Assembly: GCF_019175365.1 (NCBI RefSeq)
Contig: NZ_CP059572.1
Location: 6,510,001-6,574,000 of the forward strand
Direction of reading: 5' to 3'
Source: Actinomadura graeca
GTDB lineage: Bacteria; Actinomycetota; Actinomycetes; Streptosporangiales; Streptosporangiaceae
Length of the DNA: 64,000 nt
Shown here: piece by piece, positions 45,370 to 53,239 of the stretch
Numbering within the stretch: the stretch's first letter is position 1
Layout: each line of letters opens with the position of its first letter
Notes under the pieces: generated by a model
Databases searched by the model: none
Told to the model about the DNA's origin: nothing
What the model saw: the letters and a program-made list of their open reading frames with translations, nothing else
Translations under genes and position numbers: made by a program

Positions 45370-45385
45370 AATGAGGAGAGCGACC

Positions 45386-45811
45386 GTGACCGTTTCCGAT
45401 CGCGAGCTGGCCGAGCTGCTCAACCTGCGCCTGCGCCACGTCGTGCTGATGCTGCGCCAGGCGGGGGCGGACCAGCCCATCACCAGCCAGCAGCTGTCGG
45501 TGCTCGGCTCACTGGAGCACGGGCCGCGCCGGATGACGGAGCTTGCCGCCGAGCACGGCGTCCGGCTGCCGACCATGACCGCCCAGATCAACCGGCTGGA
45601 GCGCGACGGCCTCGTCGAGCGCGGCCGGGACGGTGCCGACGCCCGCGTCGTCACCGCCCGGCTCACCGCGGCGGGACGCGGGCAGCTGGCCGCCGGGCGC
45701 GCGCGGCGGATCGACTTCCTGGCCGGACGGTTCGCGGTTCTGACGGACGAGGAGCGCGCGGCGGTCGCCGCGGCGCTGCCCGCCCTCGACAAGCTCTTCG
45801 CCTCCCCCTGA
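45386..45811 (+). CDS. MarR-family regulator
   Basis: 141 aa from the GTG at 45386, which has GAGGAGA six bases upstream; an ATG at 45371 would overlap that SD. Winged-helix signature: ITSQQLSVLGSLEHGPRRMTEL, then TMTAQINRLERDGLVERGRDGADARVV. The dimerisation helices are short. No transport or enzyme gene is adjacent in the same direction, so the target is unknown beyond likely autoregulation. Confidence 0.88.
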   Translation: MTVSDRELAELLNLRLRHVVLMLRQAGADQPITSQQLSVLGSLEHGPRRMTELAAEHGVRLPTMTAQINRLERDGLVERGRDGADARVVTARLTAAGRGQLAAGRARRIDFLAGRFAVLTDEERAAVAAALPALDKLFASP

Positions 45812-45833
45812 GCCCGGCGGGGCCGGGGACGGC

Positions 45834-45865
45834 GAACGGCCCCCCGGGATCCCGGGGGGCCGTTC
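45834..45865 (+). terminator. Near-perfect 32-bp palindromic terminator
   Basis: 15-bp arms GAACGGCCCCCCGGG (45834-45848) and CCCGGGGGGCCGTTC (45851-45865) around AT. It is the strongest hairpin in the window, between convergent marR and the lipid-droplet-type gene. Confidence 0.85.
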
Positions 45866-45900
45866 ATTCCGCGCCCTCTGGGCGCTCCACAGCGCCCGCG

Positions 45901-46743
45901 TCAGTTGAGCCCGTTCAGCTTGGCGATGCGGTTCTCGTACATCTTGATCACTTCGGGACGGGACGCGTGCTTGCGCTCGTACTCGCGCAGCAGCTTCACC
46001 TGGTCGGCCGACAGGCCCCGCAGGCGCGCGCGCAGCTGCGGCAGGGTGGCGGCGTCGTAGTCGGGCACCGGAAGGTCCTTGGCGGCCTGCTCGGCCTCCG
46101 CCTGCGCGGCGGGCTTGACCTCGGGCTTCGGGTCGAACGCCGCCTTGTCTGCCACTCTGTCTGCCACGTTGCCCGCCTTCTGGCCGTCCGCGTCCGCGGC
46201 GTTGCCCTTCGGCTCCGGCTTCGGAGCAGGCTTCGGCGAGGGGTCCGGGGTGGGCCTGGGGGCGGGCTTCGCCTGGGCGGCCGACTCCGGCCCGGGCCGG
46301 TCGACCTCGGGCTTCGGAGCGGGCTTGGCCACCGGCTTCGCCGGCCCGGGCTCGGGACGGGCGTGCTTGGGCGCGTGCCCGGCCTCGGCGGGCTTGCCGA
46401 TGGAGATCTCGCCGTCCTTGTGCCCGCCGGCGTGCCGCGGGGCCGTCCGGTGCTCGTCCGTCTCCGGTCCGGGCTCGGGCTCTTCGCCGCGGACCCGCTC
46501 CACCACGCGCCCGGCGAGCCGTCCCGCCGTGTTCTGGACGTCGGTGCGGAGCCGGCCGATCACCGGCCGCACACCGCCACCCTCCGTGATCTCCTTGTAG
46601 TCGCGGGTCACCCGGTCACTGAGGAGCAGGGCGCGGCCCACGCCGAACATGGCGAGCCGGACGGCGTGCAGCGGGAGGTCGCGGACCTGCTCGCCCACCG
46701 TGTCCCGGACCTGCTGTTTGAGGCGGCGCGGCGATCTCGTCAT
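45901..46743 (-). CDS. Lipid-droplet-associated-type protein
   Basis: 280 aa, ATG at 46743. A helical basic N-terminus (RRLKQQVRDTVGEQVRDLP) and amphipathic segment, then a Pro/Lys/Ala/Glu-rich low-complexity middle (about 90-215) with repeated APKPE-like words, and a conserved C-terminal helical motif (LPQLRARLRGLSADQVKLL, then EYERKHASRPEVIKMYE). Its position between xseA and ispH and the C-terminal motif match the actinobacterial lipid-droplet-associated protein family (Rv1109c, from memory). The large low-complexity insertion is a lineage feature. A structural role on storage lipid is inferred. Confidence 0.65.
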   Translation of the reverse strand: MTRSPRRLKQQVRDTVGEQVRDLPLHAVRLAMFGVGRALLLSDRVTRDYKEITEGGGVRPVIGRLRTDVQNTAGRLAGRVVERVRGEEPEPGPETDEHRTAPRHAGGHKDGEISIGKPAEAGHAPKHARPEPGPAKPVAKPAPKPEVDRPGPESAAQAKPAPRPTPDPSPKPAPKPEPKGNAADADGQKAGNVADRVADKAAFDPKPEVKPAAQAEAEQAAKDLPVPDYDAATLPQLRARLRGLSADQVKLLREYERKHASRPEVIKMYENRIAKLNGLN

Positions 46744-46980
46744 CGTCTTTCCTCTTCCTGCCGTCCCGACACGGGAGAGGGTCGGACGGCATCGTCTCGT
46801 CGGTTTTCACTTTGCCCCATGGGTGCGATCGTGGTCACCCCGGGTTAACGGATTTCTGTCCGGGGGCCGCGTGGAGTGGGTCACACAGCGGGCTTCACCA
46901 GGGCTTCCGGCCTCGCGGCACCGGGACACGCCGAACCGGACGCCTTGTCCCGCCCAGCACGGAGCGGAGGGGACGACTCG

Positions 46981-46992
46981 TACGATAGACCC
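46981..46992 (+). promoter_or_regulatory. Possible leaderless promoter of ispH
   Basis: TACGAT (46981-46986), a good -10 match, ends six bases before the ATG at 46993, so transcription would start at or next to the start codon. There is no SD upstream. Leaderless mRNAs are common in Actinobacteria. No convincing -35 was found. Confidence 0.45.
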
Positions 46993-47955
46993 ATGACCAA
47001 CAGCCAGCGCCGTGTCCTGCTCGCCAAGCCGCGTGGTTACTGCGCGGGCGTCGACCGCGCCGTGCAGACGGTCGAGATCGCCCTGGAGAAGTACGGCGCG
47101 CCGATCTACGTGCGCAAGCAGATCGTGCATAACGTCCACGTCGTCAAGACGCTGGAGGAGCGCGGGGCGATCTTCGTGGACGAGACCGAGCAGGTCCCCG
47201 AGGGCTCGATCGTGGTGTTCTCCGCCCACGGCGTCGCCCCCGTCGTCCACGAGGAGGCCCGGGGCCTGGACCTGCGGACCATCGACGCGACGTGCCCGCT
47301 GGTGACCAAGGTCCACAAGGAGGCCGTCCGTTTCGCCGCCCAGGGCTACGACATCCTGCTGATCGGCCACGAGGGCCACGAGGAGGTCATCGGCACCACC
47401 GGCGAGGCCCCCGACCACATCCACCTGGTGGACGGCCCGGACGACGTCGCCAACGTGACCGTCCGCGACCCGGAAAAGGTCGCCTGGCTCTCCCAGACCA
47501 CCCTGTCGGTGGACGAGACCATCGCCACCGTCGAGAAGCTCCGCGAGCGCTTCCCGAAACTGACGGACCCGCCCTCCGACGACATCTGCTACGCCACCCA
47601 GAACCGGCAGGTCGCGGTCAAGGAGATGGCGGCCCGGTCGCAGCTCGTCATCGTCGTCGGCTCGACCAACTCCTCGAACTCGGTGCGCCTCGTCGAGGTC
47701 GCCAAGGAGCACGGCGCCGACGCCGCCTACCTGGTCGACTACGCCGAGCACATCGACCCGGCCTGGCTGGAGGGCGTCACCACGGTCGGCGTCACCAGCG
47801 GCGCCTCCGTCCCGGACGAGCTGGTCCAGGACGTCCTGGCATGGCTGTCCGACCGTGGCTACGGGGAGGCCGAGGAGATCGAGTCCGTCCAGGAGAGCAT
47901 GCGCTTCGCGCTCCCGCACGAACTCCGCAAGGACCTCCGCATCACCCCGGTCTGA
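46993..47955 (+). CDS. ispH: 4-hydroxy-3-methylbut-2-enyl diphosphate reductase
   Basis: 320 aa. Last step of the MEP pathway, producing IPP and DMAPP with a 4Fe-4S cluster. Cluster cysteines are C17 (GYCAGVDRA), C101 (ATCPLV) and C199 (ICYATQNRQ); substrate residues appear in [24 protein letters not shown] and TNSSNS. Length is standard. It supplies precursors to the uppS product encoded 20 kb away. Confidence 0.96.
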   Translation: MTNSQRRVLLAKPRGYCAGVDRAVQTVEIALEKYGAPIYVRKQIVHNVHVVKTLEERGAIFVDETEQVPEGSIVVFSAHGVAPVVHEEARGLDLRTIDATCPLVTKVHKEAVRFAAQGYDILLIGHEGHEEVIGTTGEAPDHIHLVDGPDDVANVTVRDPEKVAWLSQTTLSVDETIATVEKLRERFPKLTDPPSDDICYATQNRQVAVKEMAARSQLVIVVGSTNSSNSVRLVEVAKEHGADAAYLVDYAEHIDPAWLEGVTTVGVTSGASVPDELVQDVLAWLSDRGYGEAEEIESVQESMRFALPHELRKDLRITPV

Positions 47956-47974
47956 CCCGCGGGCCGGGGTTGCT

Positions 47975-48541
47975 TCAGGACGATTCGTCCCATTGGACCG
48001 GGTCCGCGTTCTCCTCCTTCTCGAAGAGGCGGACGCCGACGAGCTTGCCGCGCAGCTCCCGCACGTTCGCCGGGAGCCCGCGGAAGAGGCCGATCACCAG
48101 CACCAGCAGCGTCCCGAAGAACAGCCAGGGCGCGGTCGCGGCGAGCGACGTCAGGACCCCGACGGTCAGGCCGCGCAGCAGCGACCCGTCGCCGAGCGTG
48201 TCGACGAGCACCGCGGTGAACGTCGCGGCGAAGAACACCAGCGGCGGGCTCACCGCGAGGGTCAGCAGGTCGGCGGGCCGGGTCGCGAACGCGGCGAGCG
48301 CGCAGCCGGCCGCGAAGCCGCCGCCGGCGAGCAGGCCGACGCCGAGCCAGCGCGAGAGCAGCGCGCACGCCAGCCCGGTGGCGAACATCACCACGATCCC
48401 GCCGCGGCCGGTGAGGGTGACGGGCGCCGTGGACGCGGCGTCCGAGCGCGCCCGCGAGGACGCACCGCGCTGACGTCGCACTGGACCCCCTGGGGCCGGC
48501 GACGCGCCCCCCGGCGCGTCGTCCACCGTCGAGTTGCTCAT
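47975..48541 (-). CDS. DUF6542 membrane protein
   Basis: 188 aa from the ATG at 48541, overlapping the rmuC stop by 4 bp (ATGA). A disordered N-terminus (1-45) is followed by about four hydrophobic helices (GIVVMFATGLACALLSRW, GVGLLAGGGFAAGCALAAF and others) and a short charged tail (RELRGKLVGVRLFEKEE). It matches the DUF6542 family located between ispH and ychF in mycobacteria (Rv1111c, from memory). Function unknown. Confidence 0.75.
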   Translation of the reverse strand: MSNSTVDDAPGGASPAPGGPVRRQRGASSRARSDAASTAPVTLTGRGGIVVMFATGLACALLSRWLGVGLLAGGGFAAGCALAAFATRPADLLTLAVSPPLVFFAATFTAVLVDTLGDGSLLRGLTVGVLTSLAATAPWLFFGTLLVLVIGLFRGLPANVRELRGKLVGVRLFEKEENADPVQWDESS

Positions 48542-49965
48542 TGCCACCTCTCTCGCTGATCGAGCTGATCAGGGATGGCCCGTCCGGCGAAACCTACCGG
48601 TTCGCCGTCGTGATCGCCGTCGTGCTCGTCGAAGGGCTCCTCACCGAACGGGACGCCGGGCGCCGGTACCTCCGGGCCCTGCTGGTCATGGGGCTGCCCG
48701 TCGTCGGGCTGCCGTTTTCCTGACTCGTGGTCGCCGGGTAGGCCGTCGTGGGTCTCGTGGTCGTATGCGGTCAGCTCGGCGGCCGAGAGCGCGCGCGGGC
48801 TCTCCTCCACCGGCTGGGGGGCGCTCAAGGAGTTCTCTACAACGCCCAGTTCGTTCAGGCGGCGGGCGCTGACGAGCACGCGCGTCTCCAGCGAGCCGAC
48901 CGTCCGGTTGTAGGACTTGATGGCGCCGGTCAGCGCGCGCCCCAGCTCGTCGACGTGCTGGCCCATCGTGCCGAGCCGCTCGTACAGTTCCTTGCCCAGC
49001 TCGAAGACCGCGCGGGCGTTGCGGGAGAGGGCGGCCTGCTGCCAGGCGTACGACGCCGTCCGCAACATCGTGATCAGGGTGGTCGGCGTGGCGATGTGGA
49101 CGCGCCGCCTCATCGCGTACTCCAGCAGCCCGGGGTCGCGGTCGAGCGCGGGGGCAAGGAACGCCTCACCCGGTATGAACAGGATGACGAACTCCGGCGC
49201 CGGGCTGAACGCCTGCCAGTACGACTTGGCGGCGAGACGGTCGACGTGGTCGCGCAGGTGCCGGGCGTGCGCGTCCAGCCGCACCGGGTCGCCGCTCTCC
49301 GCCGCCTGGAGGTAGGCGGCCAGCGACACCTTGGAGTCGACGACGACGTTCTTGCCGCCGACCAGCCGGACGACCATGTCCGGCCGGACCGTCCCGTCGG
49401 CGGTCGCCGAGCTCGCCTGCTCGTCGAAGTCGCAGTGGTGGGCCATCCCCGCGATCTCCACGACGCGGCGGAGCTGCAACTCGCCCCAGCGGCCCCGCGC
49501 CTCGGGCCGCTGCAGCGCCCGGACCAGCGACTGGGTCTCACGGCGCAGCTGGTCGGAGCTCTGCCGGACGAAGTCGACCTGCTTGGCCAGCATCGCGTGC
49601 GACTCGCGGCGGCCCGTCTCGACCTCGCGGAGCTGCTCCTCCACCTTCGCGAGGGTCTCCCGCAGCGGCGCGACGAGATGCTCGACGGCCTGCTGGCGCC
49701 GCTGGAGCTCGCCCGCCGCCTCGGCCCCGGCGGCCTTGAGCCGCGCGTCCGCCAGTTCGAGGAAGCGCTGGTTGCTGGCGTCCAGGGCCCTGGCCGACAG
49801 GTTCTCGAAGTGCTCGGCCATCCGCTCCTCGGCGTAGGCGAGCTTCTCCTCCGCCGCCCGCGCCCTGGCGATCAGCGCGCCCTGCCGCCCCGTCGCCAGC
49901 GCGTACCCGGCGACGGCGCCGAAGACGGCGCCGACGAGGAGTCCGGCGAACAGCGCGAGATCCAT
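48538..49965 (-). CDS. rmuC: DNA recombination protein RmuC
   Basis: 475 aa, ATG at 49965. N-terminal membrane helix (1-22), long coiled coil (about 37-150), then the RmuC domain (about 165-370) with GRWGELQLRRVVEIAGM, RPDMVVRLVGGKNVVVDSKV and EFVILFIPGEAF. The C-terminal tail (about 400-475) is rich in His, Asp, Glu and Gln. RmuC limits inversions at repeated DNA in E. coli and carries a restriction-nuclease-like fold. It is coupled to the DUF6542 gene. Confidence 0.92.
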   Translation of the reverse strand: MDLALFAGLLVGAVFGAVAGYALATGRQGALIARARAAEEKLAYAEERMAEHFENLSARALDASNQRFLELADARLKAAGAEAAGELQRRQQAVEHLVAPLRETLAKVEEQLREVETGRRESHAMLAKQVDFVRQSSDQLRRETQSLVRALQRPEARGRWGELQLRRVVEIAGMAHHCDFDEQASSATADGTVRPDMVVRLVGGKNVVVDSKVSLAAYLQAAESGDPVRLDAHARHLRDHVDRLAAKSYWQAFSPAPEFVILFIPGEAFLAPALDRDPGLLEYAMRRRVHIATPTTLITMLRTASYAWQQAALSRNARAVFELGKELYERLGTMGQHVDELGRALTGAIKSYNRTVGSLETRVLVSARRLNELGVVENSLSAPQPVEESPRALSAAELTAYDHETHDGLPGDHESGKRQPDDGQPHDQQGPEVPAPGVPFGEEPFDEHDGDHDGEPVGFAGRAIPDQLDQRERWQ

Positions 49966-50143
49966 CCGCTCATCGTGGCAGCGGACGCGCGAACCGTGAC
50001 CGCGACGCGCCGGAAACGACCACCGGACCGGACAATTGACCCCACCGCTCCCAGGCGCTGCTCCCGATCCGTCCTAGTGCGCCGGAAAGGTTCACCTGAT
50101 CGTCGTCGGGAGCAGGCACGCCGGACCCATAAACTTGACGGCC

Positions 50144-51235
<1,092 letters not shown>

Positions 51236-51372
51236 CGCCGTCCCCTCGCGTGCCCTCGCCGGAGCGTCGGCGGGGGTACGCGGCGTGACCGGGCGGACAC
51301 GGCGGGTCGAGAACGGCGTCCCGGGACGGACGGGGCGGGCCGGGCGGGCGTGTCGGGGGGTTGTGCAGCGAT

Positions 51373-51388
51373 TGTGACGGGTGTTACA
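51373..51388. promoter_or_regulatory. CRP-like binding site upstream of the Tcp-like cluster
   Basis: TGTGACGGGTGTTACA matches TGTGA-N6-TCACA at nine of ten conserved positions. A second half TGTGA follows at 51390-51394. Confidence 0.45.
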
Positions 51389-51503
51389 TGTGATGTTGGA
51401 GAACGTCCATGAGCTGCGCGTTCTACGGTGATATGTCCCGTGAAGGATAGTTTGCCGGTTTCATTCGGGAAGAGATTGCGGTCGTGTTCGCCACCACGTC
51501 ACC

Positions 51504-51528
51504 AAGCACCTTCCGATCCGAGGTGCTT
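51504..51528 (+). terminator. Hairpin upstream of tcpC
   Basis: AAGCACCT (51504-51511) with AGGTGCTT (51521-51528), perfect 8-bp stem and 9-base loop. It could terminate ychF readthrough or be an attenuator in the tcpC leader. Confidence 0.5.
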
Positions 51529-51611
51529 GTCCGGAACGTCCTAACGCGCCTCGTTCGGAGGCTGGGGTAGGGGATCGTCACCGTTTGGCAATCTTCCCTG
51601 TTCCTGCTGAG

Positions 51612-51630
51612 GTGGATTGCATTATCCACA
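51612..51630. other. Palindrome containing a DnaA-box sequence
   Basis: GTGGAT-TGCATT-ATCCAC is a perfect inverted repeat; TTATCCACA (51622-51630) equals the E. coli DnaA-box consensus. A single box does not make an origin. Confidence 0.35.
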
Positions 51631-51784
51631 ACCGCGTGCCGGGGCTGGGCTTCGCTGCGATGCGCTGGAACAATTGACGCTCGTGGTTACGCTGGGCCCG
51701 GGGTGGGTTCAGAAAGAGGCCACCAGCACAGGACCAGGCACACATGACCGCGCCGACCGGGGGCGAGGCGCGAGCGGAGGCAGG

Positions 51785-52801
51785 ATGGCTCGCAGGTCGG
51801 CCGTTGCACGCGGCCGTGACACCGCCGTAGTCGAGGAGACGGCGGCGCCCGGCCGGGCGCTCGCCATGCCCGCCGCCGACCCCTGGGACGCGGCGGACCG
51901 CGACCGGCGCCGCGGAGGCTCCGGCGGCTCGCGCGGCGGGCGCTGGGGCGGTTCCGGCGGCCGCTGGTGGGTCTGGGCCGGACGCGCCGTGCTGTGGGCC
52001 GTCATCCTCGTCATCCTCGTCAACGGCATCCGCGCGCCGTTCGAGCGGTTCACCGCCGACGACACCGCGTCCCCCGGCACCGCCCAGAAGCCCGTGAAGG
52101 GCGTGCAGTTCCCGAGCAGCTCCGCCGGCGCGTTCGCGCTCCAGTTCGCCAATGTCTACCTCAACTACGACCAGAAGAACGCGCCCGCCCGCGAGGCGCA
52201 GCTGCGCACTTTCCTCCCCGACGGCGCGGACGCCCAATTCGGCTGGGACGGCGTCGGAACGCTGCAGGTCCAGTCCGTCCAGGTCGCCGGAGTCGACGTG
52301 CGTGACGCCGGCAACGCCACCGTGACGCTGCTCGCCCGCACGGCCGACAAATGGCTGCGCCTCGCCGTTCCCGTGTACGCCGACGGTGCCGGTTCGCTGG
52401 TCGTCTCCGCCCGTCCCGCCCTTCTTCCCCCGCCGACCAAGGCCCAGCTTCCCCAGAGCGGCGTCCAGGACCGCGACACCGCGCTCGAGGCCGAGCTGCA
52501 GCCCTTCCTCGGCACCTTCTTCCAGGAGTACGCGACCGGCAACCAGGCCGCCCTGTCGCGCTTCTCCGACGGGACGACCATCGCCGGGCTGGCCAGCTCC
52601 GTGACGTTCGTCCAGGTCAAGGAGGTCGTCGCGGCGAAGGGCTCCCCGGGCGAGCGCACCGTCACCGCGACGGTCGTGTGGCAGCTCACCGTCGGAGGAG
52701 GAGGCCAGCTGGAGCAGACCTACCAGCTCGCCATGGTGAAGAGGGGGACGAAGTGGCTCGTCCGAGACATTCGCGGCACCACGCAACCGAACGCATCATG
52801 A
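51785..52801 (+). CDS. TcpC-like conjugation/secretion protein (VirB8-type)
   Basis: 338 aa from the ATG at 51785 (GGAGG at 51776-51780). A basic, Gly/Arg-rich cytoplasmic N-terminus (1-58) leads to one transmembrane helix (about 60-82, WWVWAGRAVLWAVILVILVN) and an extracytoplasmic part of two NTF2-like domains, the TcpC architecture. The second domain ends in VVWQLTVGGGGQLEQTYQLAMVKRGTKWLV in outline. TcpC is an essential, wall-facing component of the Gram-positive pCW3/ICE conjugation apparatus, the counterpart of VirB8. It is the first gene of the cluster. Confidence 0.82.
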   Translation: MARRSAVARGRDTAVVEETAAPGRALAMPAADPWDAADRDRRRGGSGGSRGGRWGGSGGRWWVWAGRAVLWAVILVILVNGIRAPFERFTADDTASPGTAQKPVKGVQFPSSSAGAFALQFANVYLNYDQKNAPAREAQLRTFLPDGADAQFGWDGVGTLQVQSVQVAGVDVRDAGNATVTLLARTADKWLRLAVPVYADGAGSLVVSARPALLPPPTKAQLPQSGVQDRDTALEAELQPFLGTFFQEYATGNQAALSRFSDGTTIAGLASSVTFVQVKEVVAAKGSPGERTVTATVVWQLTVGGGGQLEQTYQLAMVKRGTKWLVRDIRGTTQPNAS

Positions 52802-52864
52802 GAGGCCGCGACATGACCCGACCGTGCAGATCAGCCCCCGCCGACCAAGGAAGGTAACCAGTCG

Positions 52865-53152
52865 ATGCTGCACCACATCATGGCGTCGATTCCGCACGAG
52901 ATCCTGGCGGCGCCCGAGAACGACGAACTCAAGACCGACCAGCTCGCGGACTGGCTCCGCCAGATTTTCGGTCCCCTTTTCCTGGTGATCGTCTCCATTG
53001 TGGCGATCTTCTTTCTGTTCACGCGCGAGATCACGCGCTTCGTCCAGTTCATCGTGCTGGCGATCGGGATCGGGGTGGTCTTCTACGTACCGAACATCAT
53101 CGAGACGACGGCCAAGGCGATAGCCAAGGCTTTGGGAGTGGACATCACCTGA
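52865..53152 (+). CDS. TcpD-like small membrane protein
   Basis: 95 aa from the ATG at 52865 (AAGGAAGG nine bases upstream). Two hydrophobic helices (FGPLFLVIVSIVAIFFLF and VQFIVLAIGIGVVFYVP) with a short charged loop (TREITRF) between. Size, two-helix topology and place between TcpC and TcpE match the small membrane subunit TcpD of Tcp systems. Sequence similarity alone is too weak for certainty. Confidence 0.65.
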   Translation: MLHHIMASIPHEILAAPENDELKTDQLADWLRQIFGPLFLVIVSIVAIFFLFTREITRFVQFIVLAIGIGVVFYVPNIIETTAKAIAKALGVDIT

Positions 53153-53181
53153 TCTCCGTACCGGCGGACACCGAGGTCGGA

Positions 53182-53199
53182 GGGCCCCGCGCGGGGCCC
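53182..53199 (+). other. Intercistronic GC palindrome
   Basis: GGGCCCCGC-GCGGGGCCC (53182-53199), a perfect palindrome between the tcpD-like and tcpE-like genes. It could attenuate or stabilise the upstream mRNA. Confidence 0.5.
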
Positions 53200-53209
53200 G
53201 GCAGTCGAC

Positions 53210-53225
53210 ACTGTGCTTGCACAGT
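53210..53225 (+). other. Hairpin next to the tcpE-parA ribosome-binding site
   Basis: ACTGTGC-TT-GCACAGT (53210-53225) ends two bases before the SD AGGGAG, so folding could affect initiation of the fused gene. Confidence 0.45.
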
Positions 53226-53239
53226 TAGGGAGTAGGGGC

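Larger units (their letters stand above)
51236..51784 (+). promoter_or_regulatory. Regulatory gap between ychF and the Tcp-like cluster
   Basis: About 550 bp without a supported gene. It contains a CRP-like site (51373-51388), a hairpin (51504-51528), a palindrome with a perfect DnaA-box sequence (51612-51630), and a GGAAC...GTTA motif near 51667-51687 that loosely resembles an ECF-sigma promoter. Base composition is lower in G+C than the flanking genes. The promoter of the tcpC operon should lie here, but I cannot place it with confidence. Confidence 0.45.

Noticed and set aside
51423..51629. 68-codon minus-strand ORF in the ychF-tcpC gap
   Set aside because: No SD, no family, and composition unlike coding DNA of this genome.
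51612..51630. Replication origin based on a DnaA box
   Set aside because: Only one box is present, no dnaA/dnaN genes are nearby, and the actinobacterial consensus differs slightly (TTGTCCACA).
52798..52857. 19-codon ORF starting at an ATGA overlap with tcpC
   Set aside because: It begins with an overlap like the 54-codon ORF, but it is very short, has no fitting SD, and ends eight bases before the real tcpD-like start.
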